Shown here in pieces: positions 22,355 to 37,841 of a DNA stretch of 64,000 nt. Each line of letters starts with the position of its first letter. Position 1 is the stretch's first letter. The notes beneath the pieces were generated by a model. The model did no database searches, had not been told where the DNA came from, and saw nothing but the letters and a program-made list of their open reading frames with translations. The stretch is from Apteryx mantelli (Eukaryota; Chordata; Aves; Apterygiformes; Apterygidae). The stretch spans positions 118,453,415 through 118,517,414 of the forward strand of contig NC_089979.1 in assembly GCF_036417845.1 (NCBI RefSeq), in the 5' to 3' direction. The position numbers and the translations under genes are program-made.

Positions 22355-23345
22355 AGAGTGGCAGCTGTTAGGCAGCTGAAGAGAGTACCTGAAGACAGCT
22401 ACCCTTGTTCATCTTGTTGTCCTGCGACTGAAAAACCTCACCTCCAGGCCCCCAGTGACCTTGGCAACCCTCCACCACACCCTTCCTGTTGCCCAGGCAC
22501 AGCAGCCCCAAGGAAGCCAGGCCCTCTCCTCACCCTGCCCTCAGGGCTCAGGGCAGAAGAGAGGCTGCCTCTTCTTGTCCCCGGGGCCAGAGGGCAGTGT
22601 GAGCTGGGAAAGAAGGGCTCACACAACACTTGAAACTCAACAGCTCTTTTATTGACTGGCCCATGGAGGCTGGCTGGGCTCTGTTTCCTGCCTGCAGGAT
22701 GTCTTTTTTACACAACCCCCCTCATCTTAGTCTTCTAGCAGGGGGCTGGTGGCTGGGGCCAGGTCAGTTGCCATGAGAGGCCCTGGCTCTCCTAGGATGA
22801 CTTTGCCCTCTTGGCTGTCAGCAGGCCATCCTAGGCACAGTGGCGTTCCTGCAGGCCATCTTTGCTGGTGGTGGGCCAATTTCCATGGGCTCGACTACAT
22901 CATACGTCAGTCAGTCTACCTCCATCAGTTCAGGCTCATCGCTTGGAGGGTCCACCTCCATAGGTTCCACCTGATCCTTCTGGGGTGAACCTGAAGAATC
23001 TTTGATGACAATGATTTTGTCTCAGAGGTCTTTCTTCCTTATGCCCATTCTTTTTGTCTCAAGGTGCACCATGTGATTCATTTGTTACAGGACTGTCCTC
23101 TGGAAAGCAGAGAGCTCCTGCAATGCTGCCCAGTGGCTCTCTCCCACAGCTGGGGGTCCTGTGACAGTGCCTCCTTGGAGGCCTGCCCTGGCAAGGATCA
23201 CAGAGCTGCCCCACAGCCTGGGCCGGCTGTGGGGAGATGCTCCTTCCAGGGCTTTGCAATCTGCTCGCTGCTCTCAGCACACTCCGCAGAGGGTGGCAGT
23301 AACACTGTGAGGCTGAGATATTGAATGTCTTCTTCACCCTAGTCT
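22355..23345 (-). pseudogene. PMEVDPP family, copy c
   Basis: Read on the - strand, this copy has an upstream part (23345-23050, also present in copy d), a block with MGIRKKDL, and EPMEVDPPSDEPELMEVD ending in a TGA. It then has a single 76-base module, AATAAA (tttatt at 22648-22653) and about 290 bases of the shared downstream segment. Several in-frame stops show decay. The family is unrecognised. The acidic PMEVDPP repeat after a basic segment is its only clear protein feature. Confidence 0.5.
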
Positions 23346-23369
23346 TTGCTGGTAAGACTGGCTTTCAGG

Positions 23370-24320
23370 AATCCCAGACTCCTCCTGTCACCCCAGCACA
23401 GCAACCCCAAGGAAGCTAGGCCATCTCCTCACCTCACCCTCAGGGCTCAGGGCAGAAGAGAGGCCACCTCTTCACGCCCCAGGGCCAGGGGACAGTGTGG
23501 GGCAGAAAAGAAGGGCTCATACAACACTTGAAACTCAACAGCTCTTTTATAGATTGGCCCATAGAAGCTCGCTGGGCTCCTTTTCCTGCCTGTAGGATGT
23601 ATTTTACACAACCCTGCTCATCTTTATCTTCTCAATGGGGTCTGAACCAACCTCAGGTTGCTGAGCCCAGGTCAATGGCCACAAGAGGCCCTGGCTCTCC
23701 TGGGATGACTTTGCCATGGGTGCCGGTGGGCTGCCCCAGGCACAGTGGTGTTTCTGCATGCCAGCTTTGCTGCCAGTGGGTTGATTTCCATGGGTTTCAA
23801 CTTCATCTTTGGGAGGATCCACCCCCAAGGCTTCCACATTGTCTTTTGGGAAGTCTGTCTCTGGGTTCCATGTCTGTTGCATGATGACCAGCGGTGTAGT
23901 GCAGGACAAAAGGGCTCTCACCACACTTGAGCCACCATCTCTTCTGTTAAATGGCAGGAAACTATGCACAGGCCAGGTGGGCTAATGCTTCCATTTCCCA
24001 CCACCACTGGGATGTGATCCTCATTCACTTTGTGTCAAGGCGCACCATCTGCTTTGTTCTTTGCAGAACCCATCTCTTGAAAGCAGAGGGCACCTATACA
24101 GCAGCCCAGTGTCTTTCTCTGCAGGGGTTCCTGTGACAAATGCCTCCTCTGAGGCCTCCCCTGAAAAGAGTTGCTAGACCTCCCCCACAGCCTGGGCTGG
24201 CTGTCAGGAAGATGCTCGTTCCAGGGCTTTGCAACCAGCTACCCAAGGAACCTGCTCGAGGCTCTCGGCACACCCCTCAAAGGGTAGCAGTAGCTCTCTG
24301 AGGCTTTGTTGCACCCTGCC
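23370..24320 (-). pseudogene. PMEVDPP family, copy d
   Basis: This copy is a direct tandem partner of copy c on the - strand, with the same order of blocks: 24320-24030 matches 23345-23050, and 23900-23540 matches the PMEVDPP-to-poly(A) part. The PMEVDPP block has decayed to forms such as ALGVDPP. The poly(A) hexamer has become TATAAA (+ strand tttata at about 23547). QKHHCAW is readable, as in copy a. Confidence 0.5.
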
Positions 24321-24649
24321 TGCTCCATGTCTCCTTGGTGCTATGGGAGCAAGAACTTCAGTGAGTTCTGGGCCAGTCCCGTTTTTTGGGGCATGGGACT
24401 ATTGGCAGAGAGGTAGATCATAACATCATGAGGCCCCTGTGATGTCAGGCCCAAGTGCACAGACAAACATGGGTCTCTTTTGAGGTGGGGGCACATGGCC
24501 TGAGAGATAGATACTCTTATTTGGACAAACAGGAGTTCCTCCCATCATTTCCTCAAAGCAAGCTTTCAGGTTGGTCTTGGCACAACTTGCCCTTGGTGAT
24601 CTGTGGTGGCTTCCTGGTTCATGTGTCTTGATGCATTTTCCTGTTTATG

Positions 24650-24960
24650 TTTACTGTATAGTCTTCCCAAGGAACGAGGGGGAGACTGACTAGCCAGTAT
24701 TTCCTCGGCTCCTCCCACTTGCCTGTCTTGAAGATTGGTGTGATGCTTGCCTTCTTCAAATGCTCAGTAATCTTCCTTGATCACAGTGACCTTTCAAAGA
24801 TATAATAGAGGCTCACAGTGACTTCAGGGAGTTCCCTCAGCACTGCTGGTTGCACCCCCTAACATCCCATAGACTTGTTCATGACAAATTGGCTTAAGAA
24901 CTCCCTAACTTTATCTTCCTCTCCTGTGCATAATGCCTCAGTCCCACAGGTCCTGAATGA
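24650..24960 (-). mobile_element. CR1-like LINE fragment, RT region
   Basis: The + strand reads like the reverse complement of a CR1 reverse-transcriptase segment (gaagattggtgtgatgcttgcc, agggagttccctcagcact, atcccatagacttgtt). It is heavily mutated and short. Confidence 0.6.
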
Positions 24961-26510
24961 AAACACAAATTGAGCTCTTCTATTTTAAAAATAAAAATGT
25001 ATGACAAGTAGCTTCACATCCCATATTCTCCAGATATAGGCTTTTCTTGTTATATTATAAATTACTGGTGTATCCTGTTTCTTCCTCCTCTTTTTCCTGT
25101 TTTTTTTTTTTCCTTTTCTTTCTACTATTCTAAATTCTGAGAAATATCTTGGGTTACCTGCGTGTCACAGACCTATAAGCTAAAATTCTCTTTGATACAA
25201 TCCACTTTGCAGGCTAACCACGCCCAAAGAACAGACAAGCCATGCCCTAGTATTGTGACACTGTTCCCCTGTACCAAGGGCTAATGAGCACAATCCAGGA
25301 GTAAACTTCAGTTTATAAATCTACTCACATCTTTCAGAATAGGCAAAACTGCCATATCAACCACCCATGATCAATGAGAAGTCAATAGCGGTCTCTCAAA
25401 AGAAGGCCATTATCTTCCAGGAAAAATTCCAATTGAATTACTTTCCACCTGGATTGCCCCCTACAGCTGTAGTATTTGTGCTTCAAAGGACTAAGGTTAA
25501 AGACAAGGTGCAGGAAAACAAAATATTGCCAGATGGGCACAAATTATATATTCATGCAATAGGTTGATAACTTTGTAGTTGGTGTTCTTACAAAAACACC
25601 ACTGTAAATGCTGCTAGTGCACATTAATTCTTTCTCCATTATTTGCCCGATCCCTCTATGTGAAACTGACTGTAGAACCACTACTGCTGTGTGAGAGCTG
25701 TCAAAGTTCAAGCTGTATTTCCTATTTGAAACAAATAGAGAAGGATTTTTTTTTGGTGCTCATCCCCATAGCATCTGAGCTTTTAACGTACATCACATTT
25801 TTTTGGTTTTTAAGTTTGGATTCTTTTTATAACCAACTCCTTGTTCACCCTAAATTATAACAAACTATCTCAAAGATTATAACCGGCATTTAAGAACAGA
25901 CATTTAGAATATGAACGTCCTGACCTTTGCTACTCTCATTATTTCATATAACTGAGGCTTTCCCAAAGCAAAGAAGAGCTCGCTTTTCAGAGAACAGGTT
26001 TTGTTAAGCACACGTAGGGAACAGGTGGGGAGCAACCTTTCTTAAACAGGATCAACCCCTTTTAAATCAAACTGTTACTAAACCAAACTCTAACACTGAA
26101 AAAGCTGATGCAGTATTCTTTGGTACATTTAACTACATGCACTTATTTTAGTAAAAAACAACAGATCAGGCAGAATTTTGTATCATCAGTAGCTTATATC
26201 AAGAGCTAGAAAAGAGACAATTGGGAGAGAAAACTAAGCAGCAAGGCATGTTAGGGAAAGAATCCATTAGCTAGAATCAAAATTTGTCCATCTATTTACT
26301 TTCTTATTAAGCCAGTGCCACAGCTTGTCAATCGCATGGGGAGATGGGAGAAAAAAAAAAATTGGAAAATTATTTAAGAATGCACCAATGGGGGTGGGGA
26401 AATACAATCCATGAAACGCAGGCAAAGTCACATTCAGATTGAAAATGAAATTGTTCCAGACCCAAAGCTAAACAGCAATAAGAAGAAAAGGCTATAAAAT
26501 CTTCTAATGC
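24961..26510. other. AT-rich intergenic DNA, nothing recognised
   Basis: The stretch has homopolymer T and A runs and no exon, RNA or transposon that I can name. Confidence 0.45.
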
Positions 26511-26529
26511 AAGAATCTGGATTTTATCA

Positions 26530-27010
26530 TTGTATTGGCCACAACGACCAGGGCCCCGGCGACACGGAGCTGGCGGGTGCCCTGTACGGAAAGCGCCCGG
26601 GCATCGCCGCGAGCCGGTCCTGGCCGGCTCCAGCCGGTTCCGAGACGGTGGCAACCGGCCGCTGCGCGCCAAAACCTCAGCCCGCCGCAGCGGCAGGCGG
26701 CGCTGCCCCTTACACGGGGTTAGGGAGGGGCGGGAGGCACAAAAAGGAGGCGCCAGGCGGAAGGGGGCTTAGTTGGGGACACGGTTTGAAGCACTCCGTG
26801 CCGGGGAGGGGAGTGCGGCGGGGACCGCGGTCCCCGGGCCACCCGCGCCGGGCAGAGGAGCAGCAAGAAGCTGGCAGCAACGGAGGGACCGGAGCGAGGA
26901 GCGGTGAGCGGCGGGTAGAAACCGTTAGGCGCCGCCGCCGCCCTCTGCGCGCCCGCTGTGGCGCCGAACGCATCGCCGGGGCGGGGAGGAAAGGGGAGGA
27001 GAGGTGCTGG
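26530..27010. promoter_or_regulatory. CpG island without a recognised gene
   Basis: GC content and CpG density rise sharply against AT-rich flanks on both sides. The stretch contains GC boxes (ggggcggg), a cca/ggcgcc-rich core, and a good 5' splice site on + (gaggagcg|gtgagcgg near 26906). This looks like the promoter and first exon of an unannotated transcript or a remote promoter. The 196-codon frame over it lacks motifs and I do not call it coding. Confidence 0.6.
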
Positions 27011-27059
27011 ACTGAGACTTGGGCCTGGGGAAAGTGCTTCCCTAAATCTCGTTTCTTTA

Positions 27060-29950
27060 ATTGCTTGCCTTTTTTCCTTCAACACCCAAATCTGTAATTA
27101 AAAGTTTACGTTAACTGGCAGCAAAATTCCGTGAAATCCCCCGAGTCGAGGCTGTTCTGCCGGCAACAGCTATTAACATGCATTTTTTTGAAACAGGGCT
27201 ACAACAAGAACAACTTTTAATGCTATTATCAGAGCTATCAGCACGGTTTGGGCAATTCTAACTTACAGTAACATTTCAGATGTCAGGGAAGTATTTGTGG
27301 ATATACTTTGAGAAGGATACATTACTGAAACACCAAAATGAGATACTTGTTTACTGCATTAATACTCCCATTCAGACAGTTTTGTATAGATTTCAAACAG
27401 CCTTATTATATCAGTTAGTATTCAACTTTGTTTTTAATACCCTATTCATATCTTATGGCATTGAGGTTCAGTGACACAGTATGAAAAAAAAGTCGAATAC
27501 ATAATTAAGTTGGATGTATATTCACCAGCAGATTGTAGACCAAATAAAATTATGCATTTCATACAATTTTATTGGCTGTTTGGGAGGTTCCTTTGCACTT
27601 AATAGAAAACTTCCTTTTGTACTGCAGTTAGTTTTCTTTACTAATTCTCACCTAAATGACTCAAATTGTGAAAAGTATGCTTCTAAATTAAAAAAACTAT
27701 TAGCAAGAGAATTGCATTCAGATCGTTTTTTCCTTCTATTATATTTTGCCAGAATTTGGAAACAGTGAAGGTCACATGCAGATCAACAATTACAACTGGT
27801 GATAAAAATTCCTTAACATTGAAACAACTTTCTGTGGAAATGCTTACCAGCAGCATTGATAACATTGTATTTACTGCAGTAGTTGTTACTGATTTCCCAA
27901 TCATGTTGAAATATACTTTTCATAAAGATTTGTTATTCTGCAAGAATATTCTCCAAAATAGATTCATTATACATGCCACAATAACAACAACCCCTGCCCC
28001 CAATATTTACATCATGCTTCCATTTGGAGATGCACAAAATATTGTATATAGCTCCAGAAGGTCAACTTTTAATATCCACAGTGGATTTATCAAAGTTCAA
28101 CAAAAGCATATTATCTGTAAGCCACTTGTGTAGTAGTTTATGTTCTTGTTAATGGAGATTATTCAACAGTTTGCAGAATTTGGTTTACTTACCTTTGATG
28201 TACTTGCCTTTGGCACCACCATGTGGCAAATGTGTGAATTATTCATTGAAAGAATAATCTAAGAATAATCTAATCTTTCTAATTAACGTTTCACAAACAT
28301 ACAGAAAAGGAGAAAATGTGCCTGACTTGCAGGCTGAAGTTTTGCGTGATGGAATGTGACTGCCAGTAAACACACAAACTGCTGCTCGCCAAAACAGGGC
28401 AAGTGTTCACTTTACAAGAAGTGGAAAGGATACCTGAAATGATGTTCTAACCTTTTATAGAATAACTCAGTGTACGGTCATTACAAAAGCAATGTCGGGG
28501 GTTCTGTGTCAAATCACACAGCTGTAGTTATATCAGTTTATATAAAATAGATGAGAAAAACCTAAAGGAGTGCTGTTACAAGAAAGGCATGAACAAAACA
28601 AGAGAAAGACTGCATAGTAAGAAATTCCAAACATCTCCAGGAAGCAGAAAATGAGTTGAAGCCAAAATAGAATTTAAAAAAGCATATAACAGAACAAGCA
28701 AGAAAGTAAGCAAAAGATCTTAAAACAAGTGGATACCAGGATGTCCAGGCTCGCATTACTGAACAAATGCTACAAGTGTTCCACAACTTGTCTTTTGGTT
28801 AGGTTTTGAATTCAGAAGTCATTTTTGTCCTCTTTTCACTTTATGGAATTATTATTTTCCATGCTCTACATTAAGCAATTTTAAAAGAGCACCTCATTTT
28901 TCCCAAGCACAAATGAATTCCCTACGTTGTTACATACTGCAGCACACAATCAAAGAACACAGCTCTTTCGCTAGACTTCCATCAGATCAACACCAACCAC
29001 TTACCTCTCATAGAGAAAAACTGGAGGAACTGTATTGCAATATGCTACATGCATATCAGCAAAGCATTTAACATGTTTCACACCTGTTTTTAGCTGCAAT
29101 GTGTCACAGTTGCTAGCCTAGAACATGACAGCCTAGAGTGTACACTAAGGAAAGACTTGTAACATGCATACAGCAGTTGTAAGCGACAGGTTCTGCTGCC
29201 TCACACACCTCATAGCAATCTGCAGTAGAGCCTGCAAGTAAGGGGAACTACTTTTAGAGCTGATAAATATTTCCCAACCATACTAATTCAGTAATGTAGA
29301 TCTTTCACTGATTTGTCCAATTAATGTACGGGGACAAGGAAGGAAACCCTAGCTGGATAACATATTGGGTGGAACTTCGTAATACCCGCAAAGGAGTTAC
29401 GGGAGGCAGCCTGAAAGGACACTGCGAGCAGCTAAACACAGCAGAAATTTCAGGGGGAGTGCTGCTTCGCTAATCAGTTCATGCCTTAAAGGGGTGAAGG
29501 CTGGCCCTCTCATATATGAACTGCACTTTGGAGAAAAAGACACAAGGTAATTTTTCCTAAGAGAAGAGGAAGTTCCCAATAGAAGCTTTCCTAGAAAGAT
29601 GGACAAGGTTTTTTTTGTGGTAAGAAAAAAAGATGCTATCATTGCCCTATATTCTCCTCTTCAAGGAGGCAGAGGAGTACACCGAGGAAGACCCAGACAC
29701 CTCCAGCTTAAGATGTGCTAAAGGAACGCAATCCTGACAGCAGGATTTCGGTAACTGCGAATCCTCCCCCTACCTGTTCAGCTTGCTCAACTCCTTTTTA
29801 CTTTCTATCCCAAATAAAGATAATAAATGTAAGAAGTAATGTGACAACAAGCAGAAGCCCTCGTTTTTATCAAAAGGAAGGAAATGCTAAAAACCCAAAT
29901 AGAAAAACGAAGGAATGTGATATGATGAAGTTTATACTACACAATTTAAG
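27060..29950. other. AT-rich DNA between the orphan CpG island and RPSA
   Basis: I recognise no coding exon or transposon. A 125-codon frame at 27756-28133 (+) and shorter antisense ones are low complexity and lack motifs. A - strand ATG followed by ten codons and gtaagt near 28196-28226 could be a chance donor. Confidence 0.4.
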
Positions 29951-30055
29951 CTAGCTGGCCCGCCCCCCGCAGGACTCTCTGCCCCCTGGTTGCTAGGCGC
30001 CGCCTTCCTTAGCAACCGGCGGAGCACCTCCCTTCCTGTCGGCGCCGCGGCTCCC

Positions 30056-30102
30056 CATTGGCCGGCGGGGAGGCTATATATAGACGTCATGCGGCAGCGC
30101 GC
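30056..30102 (+). promoter_or_regulatory. RPSA: RPSA core promoter with TATA and TOP start
   Basis: An inverted CCAAT box (ATTGG, 30057-30061), a TATATATA element (30075-30082) and a CRE-like gACGTCAt (30083-30090) precede CTTCCTTTCTCCCC at 30102. A C followed by a pyrimidine run 27 bases after TATA is the expected terminal-oligopyrimidine start of a ribosomal-protein mRNA, which would place its translation under mTOR control. The island continues to about 30400. Confidence 0.8.
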
Positions 30103-30151
30103 TTCCTTTCTCCCCGTGCCCGGCGAGGTCTTCACACGGCGTTGTCCCTGC
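30102..30151 (+). other. RPSA: RPSA non-coding exon 1
   Basis: The exon runs from the predicted TOP start to the donor gtgagt at 30152. It contains no ATG, matching the non-coding first exon known for RPSA. Confidence 0.7.
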
Positions 30152-30307
30152 GTGAGTCCCGGGGCGCGCGGTGGCGGCGGCGGGGAGGCGCCCCGCGCAT
30201 GCGCCCCACGGCGCTGCCGGCGGCCTTCTCCGCGCTGCCGGCGGCTCGCCCGGGCCCAGCCGCGGTGAAGGCCGGGGCCTGCGGTGGGTGGGGAGCAGTC
30301 CGCGCAG

Positions 30308-30320
30308 CCAAAATGGCGGC
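30308..30320 (+). promoter_or_regulatory. YY1-type site in RPSA intron 1
   Basis: The core AAAATGGCGGC matches the YY1 consensus. Such sites just downstream of the start are common in vertebrate ribosomal-protein genes. Confidence 0.55.
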
Positions 30321-30381
30321 TGGGGCGCCTGGCGGACGCGTTGGCCCGGGCCCTCCCATGGGGGGCTCCCCATGTGGCTGA

Positions 30382-34763
<4,382 letters not shown>

Positions 34764-34790
34764 CTTCAGTGCTGCTGTACTGAGAGCAGA

Positions 34791-34796
34791 AATAAA
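34791..34796 (+). terminator. RPSA poly(A) signal
   Basis: AATAAA lies 27 bases after the stop codon. Cleavage is expected near 34810-34820, giving the very short 3' UTR usual for this gene. Confidence 0.9.
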
Positions 34797-34829
34797 GATG
34801 GTTTAATACGCATTCCATTTTGGTATATT

Positions 34830-36479
34830 TGAGTGCTGCTTGGTACTGCTTTTTTCCTGTTGGTGTGTTTAAAAAAAGTTGGTGTGTTTAAAAAGAGGGA
34901 TAATTCTTGCCCAAGGGTGGGAGCTGGAGGCCTGTAAACTACTGCTTTATGCTGTTTGTGGAGTCAGCACTTTGTGCCTCTGAGTGAAAAATGCTTCAGG
35001 CCACCCTGGGTCTGCTCTGCCATTTCTGGGCTTGAAATGGCTGCTCTGGCCAACAATAGTCTCTAATTTAAAAAAAGTGGTATTTGCTGCACCTGCCCAT
35101 CTGGTAGCTTTCCCTTAAGTGCTGCCTCTGCTGCAACTGCAGTTGGGCCCCTGAGCAGAGAACTGAGGTTTGTATTTCCTGCCTTGCCTTAGCTCCACCT
35201 CTCTGGTGACACCATGTTGTGGTTTCTGATCCTGGCAGAAAGGCTGTATATAAAGTGACTGATGCTGTGAGTAACTTTACTTTCTTTCCAAAGTGAGGGT
35301 GTGTGTCACATCGGTGAGTATGGGCAGGGGGGGTGGGGGCAGGGGCAGGGGCAGACTGTGCCTGCCCACCATTCTCTGTGGTGGAGGCATGGCTATGGGT
35401 GATGGAACATCAATTCTTGCATCTTAAAATGCAATATTACTGATCTTTTTCTGTTAATTATAATCCTCAATAGTAAAAGCAAATGAATAAATTGTTGCTG
35501 TGACTAATAGCATTAATAGGAAGTACACTGTTTGCCATAAGAAACAGGATATACTTTCAATTGTATCTCTTTTTACATACTGCTGTGGTCTCACTATTCT
35601 TTCTAACTTCATGGCAATCAACATAAAAAGAGTGCTAGATTGTTTTGCTGTACATATGCCTATTATAGTAAAAGCAAACCTGGAAAACAGCCTGAAGTAA
35701 AACAAGCTACATATATTGTGTGGCATTAGTATGTTCAAAGGAAGTTGCTCATTTTTTCTTCTTGCATCTGTTAGGTGCAAGATAACTAAAGATATCATTA
35801 GTAATTAAGAGGTTTTAGCTGAGATGTATGTACCCACTGTACTACAGTTTGGCCCCCCCAATTTTAGAAGAAAGAGGCTTAACTGGATGGTGACCTTAAA
35901 GGGTTCTTCCTATTTTGTTTGTAAATTATGTTCTCTGGATGTCACTTTCTGGCACATCACTTGTTCCTTACTTTCAAGACATAGCACTGGGAGGCTCCTT
36001 CCTGCCCACTTGAGGTTTGTCAGGACCACAAGGTGGGGTGAGAGCCTGCTCATCTGGGGACTCCTGGTGAGTGTTACTATGCCTTAGCTGGATCAGGGGC
36101 AGGCTGTACAGTCGCTACTGATTTGCTCCCCAACTCTAAGAATCTCTCCACCATTACCCAAAATTATTTGTCATCCTGGTGGTCTTTTACCCTTTCACAT
36201 GAAGAGCTTCCAAACTCAAGAGCACAGGCTTACACCTCTGTACTGTATTGTCGCTATTACTGTTTCACTGTGCCCCTTTTCTTTATCTATTCTGTAATTT
36301 CCTTCATGATAATATGTTCCAGAAATACATGGTCATATTTTATACCAGTTATCTGACAGCTCCTGTGTAGCTGATGGTGCTATTTTTCTAAATCAGTGAT
36401 AGCTGCAGCTGATTGCATGTTACTGGAATATTTCTGGCATGTTACTGCAATGAGATTGTTTTCATGTGAGAATTTTCTA
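34830..36479. other. RPSA downstream flank
   Basis: No exon or transposon is recognised. A tatataaag box at about 35247 followed by a gtgagt-like donor (tgctgtgagtaac) resembles a small promoter/exon, but I have no further support. A G-rich tract is listed separately. Confidence 0.4.
35322..35351 (+). other. G-rich tract with quadruplex potential
   Basis: Runs of 3, 7, 5, 4 and 4 G are separated by one- or two-base loops on the + strand, about 0.5 kb past the RPSA poly(A) site. This satisfies the usual G3+N1-7 pattern. Confidence 0.75.
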
Positions 36480-37285
36480 CAGGATTGCTTTGGGTTCTAT
36501 GATCATAGGTCTGTCCTTGAAGACCAGGGACCTCTAGTGAGATAGGATTCTTTTGACAAAGTGGGGGTAAAAGTATCTTTGTCAACAGCCTTGCCAAGCT
36601 GGTGAGGAAGACTTTAAACTAGGTTCATTCATGGGATCACAATAAGAGTTTGTAGTTAAGTGGTGGAGCAGTGATCAGGAGAGGGATGAAACAGGTTGAA
36701 AGGGGCCCAACCTTAAGTGCCTGTGCACGAATGCATGCAGCCTGAGAAAAGAGCAGGGGGAGCCACAGTTCTGCATGTGGATGTAGAACTATAGTGGTGT
36801 TGGAACTGCTGAGATGGGGTGGGAGAGCTTATGTGAGTGGATGAAGAAGCTCTTTAGAAGAGACAAGCAGGGGAAAAAGATGAGGGAGGGTTGCCCTTTT
36901 CATGAAGAAGCTTGAAACTATGGACCTCTTCTGTGGAGTGGGTGACAGGCTGGCCAGAACCTGATGGGTTGGGATCAGAGGAGAGGTCAGTAAGAGTGAC
37001 GCTGGTAATATGTTACCGCTTGATCAGGGTGAGGAAGCGGACAAAATCCTCTTTAAGTATCTGAAGGAAGTCACCAAATAAGAGACCCTGGTTCTTATGG
37101 GAGATTTTTAACCTCCCTCATCTCTGCTGAAAGAGGAACAAAGCAGGATGCAAGCAGTCTGGCAGGTTTCTGAAGGATGTTGGGGTGACTTCTTAATGCA
37201 GATGCTCCTGGATCTGCTCCTCACCAGGAAGAACTGATTGGGGGATGCGATAACTAGTGACAGCCTTGGCTGCAGCAACAGAAGC
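36480..37285 (+). mobile_element. CR1 LINE fragment, end of ORF1 to ORF2 endonuclease
   Basis: The sense strand shows the degraded ORF1 esterase C terminus (like agctggtgaggaagactttaaac) and the ORF2 start region (cacgaatgcatgcagcctg). It continues to an endonuclease remnant reading LLDLLLTRKN, stop, then SLGCSN near 37200-37280. Stops and frameshifts abound. CR1-family ORF1 proteins carrying an SGNH-type esterase domain are described. Confidence 0.75.
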
Positions 37286-37577
37286 CAAGTATGGGAGTGC
37301 TATGTCCCCCAGCATGCCATGGGGCACAAGAGATGGTGGGGAGACGAGTGCTGAGCTGGGGGAATCTCAGCCCAGGTAGGCAGAGGCACAGCAACAGGGA
37401 TGTGCAGGTGGGGCAGTGGGAAGGTAAAGGCTGGAGTGTGGGTTGGGGGTGTGTGTATGGGTGTCAGCCCAGAGTTTTCCCCATCCTTGTCCTGTCTGAG
37501 ATGGGACAGCTCAGTGCATTGCATTGATTCACTGTACCTAAGAGTTGCTTCCACAGTTGTTCACCGTGTGGGGAGTG

Positions 37578-37841
37578 ATGGCTGAGAGCCTGGACATAAA
37601 TGAAGCGTTGGACGAGCTCAAGGAAAAGGAGCTGAACGAGTGCAAATTTTATCTGCAGGAACTATTTAACATCCCACAGGCTTCCTTGGAAGGTGTTACT
37701 ACAAGCCATGAACTGACTGAGCTGCTGGTCAAACGCTTCCCAGGCAAAGCCAAAGAAGTGCTGTACAGTCCTCTGGACAAATGTGGCCGCAAGGACCTGG
37801 CCATGCAGCTGATGGAGCAGGGAGCAGGGATTCACAGGTGA
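37578..37841 (+). CDS. Candidate Pyrin-domain (PYD) protein or exon, 87 aa
   Basis: An intact 87-codon frame from ATG 37578 to TGA 37841 reads as one complete PYD, the six-helix death-fold domain that self-associates in inflammasome signalling. Visible family features are the helix 1-2 pattern LDELKEKELNECKFYLQEL with the conserved FxxxL core, then IPQASLE, the helix 4 stretch LTELLVKRF, and the closing KDLAMQLMEQ. A good acceptor (gttgcttccacag) precedes the ATG by 21 bases. CAC-AG|gtgagt at 37838 is a strong donor, so the domain can be a 5' exon of a larger protein, or, unspliced, a PYD-only protein. It sits alone between two CR1 fragments 2.8 kb past RPSA. No NACHT, CARD or B30.2 exon is seen downstream in the window. 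The alternative is a gene fragment or recent pseudogene that still has an open frame. Confidence 0.6.
   Translation: MAESLDINEALDELKEKELNECKFYLQELFNIPQASLEGVTTSHELTELLVKRFPGKAKEVLYSPLDKCGRKDLAMQLMEQGAGIHR

Noticed and set aside
26507..27097. 196-codon plus-strand frame over the CpG island as a protein
   Set aside because: It is a GC-driven long frame of Arg, Gly, Ala and Pro composition with no motif, and overlapping frames of similar quality exist on both strands.
27756..28133. 125-codon plus-strand frame as a gene
   Set aside because: It lies in AT-rich DNA with no recognisable domain or splice context, and antisense frames overlap it.
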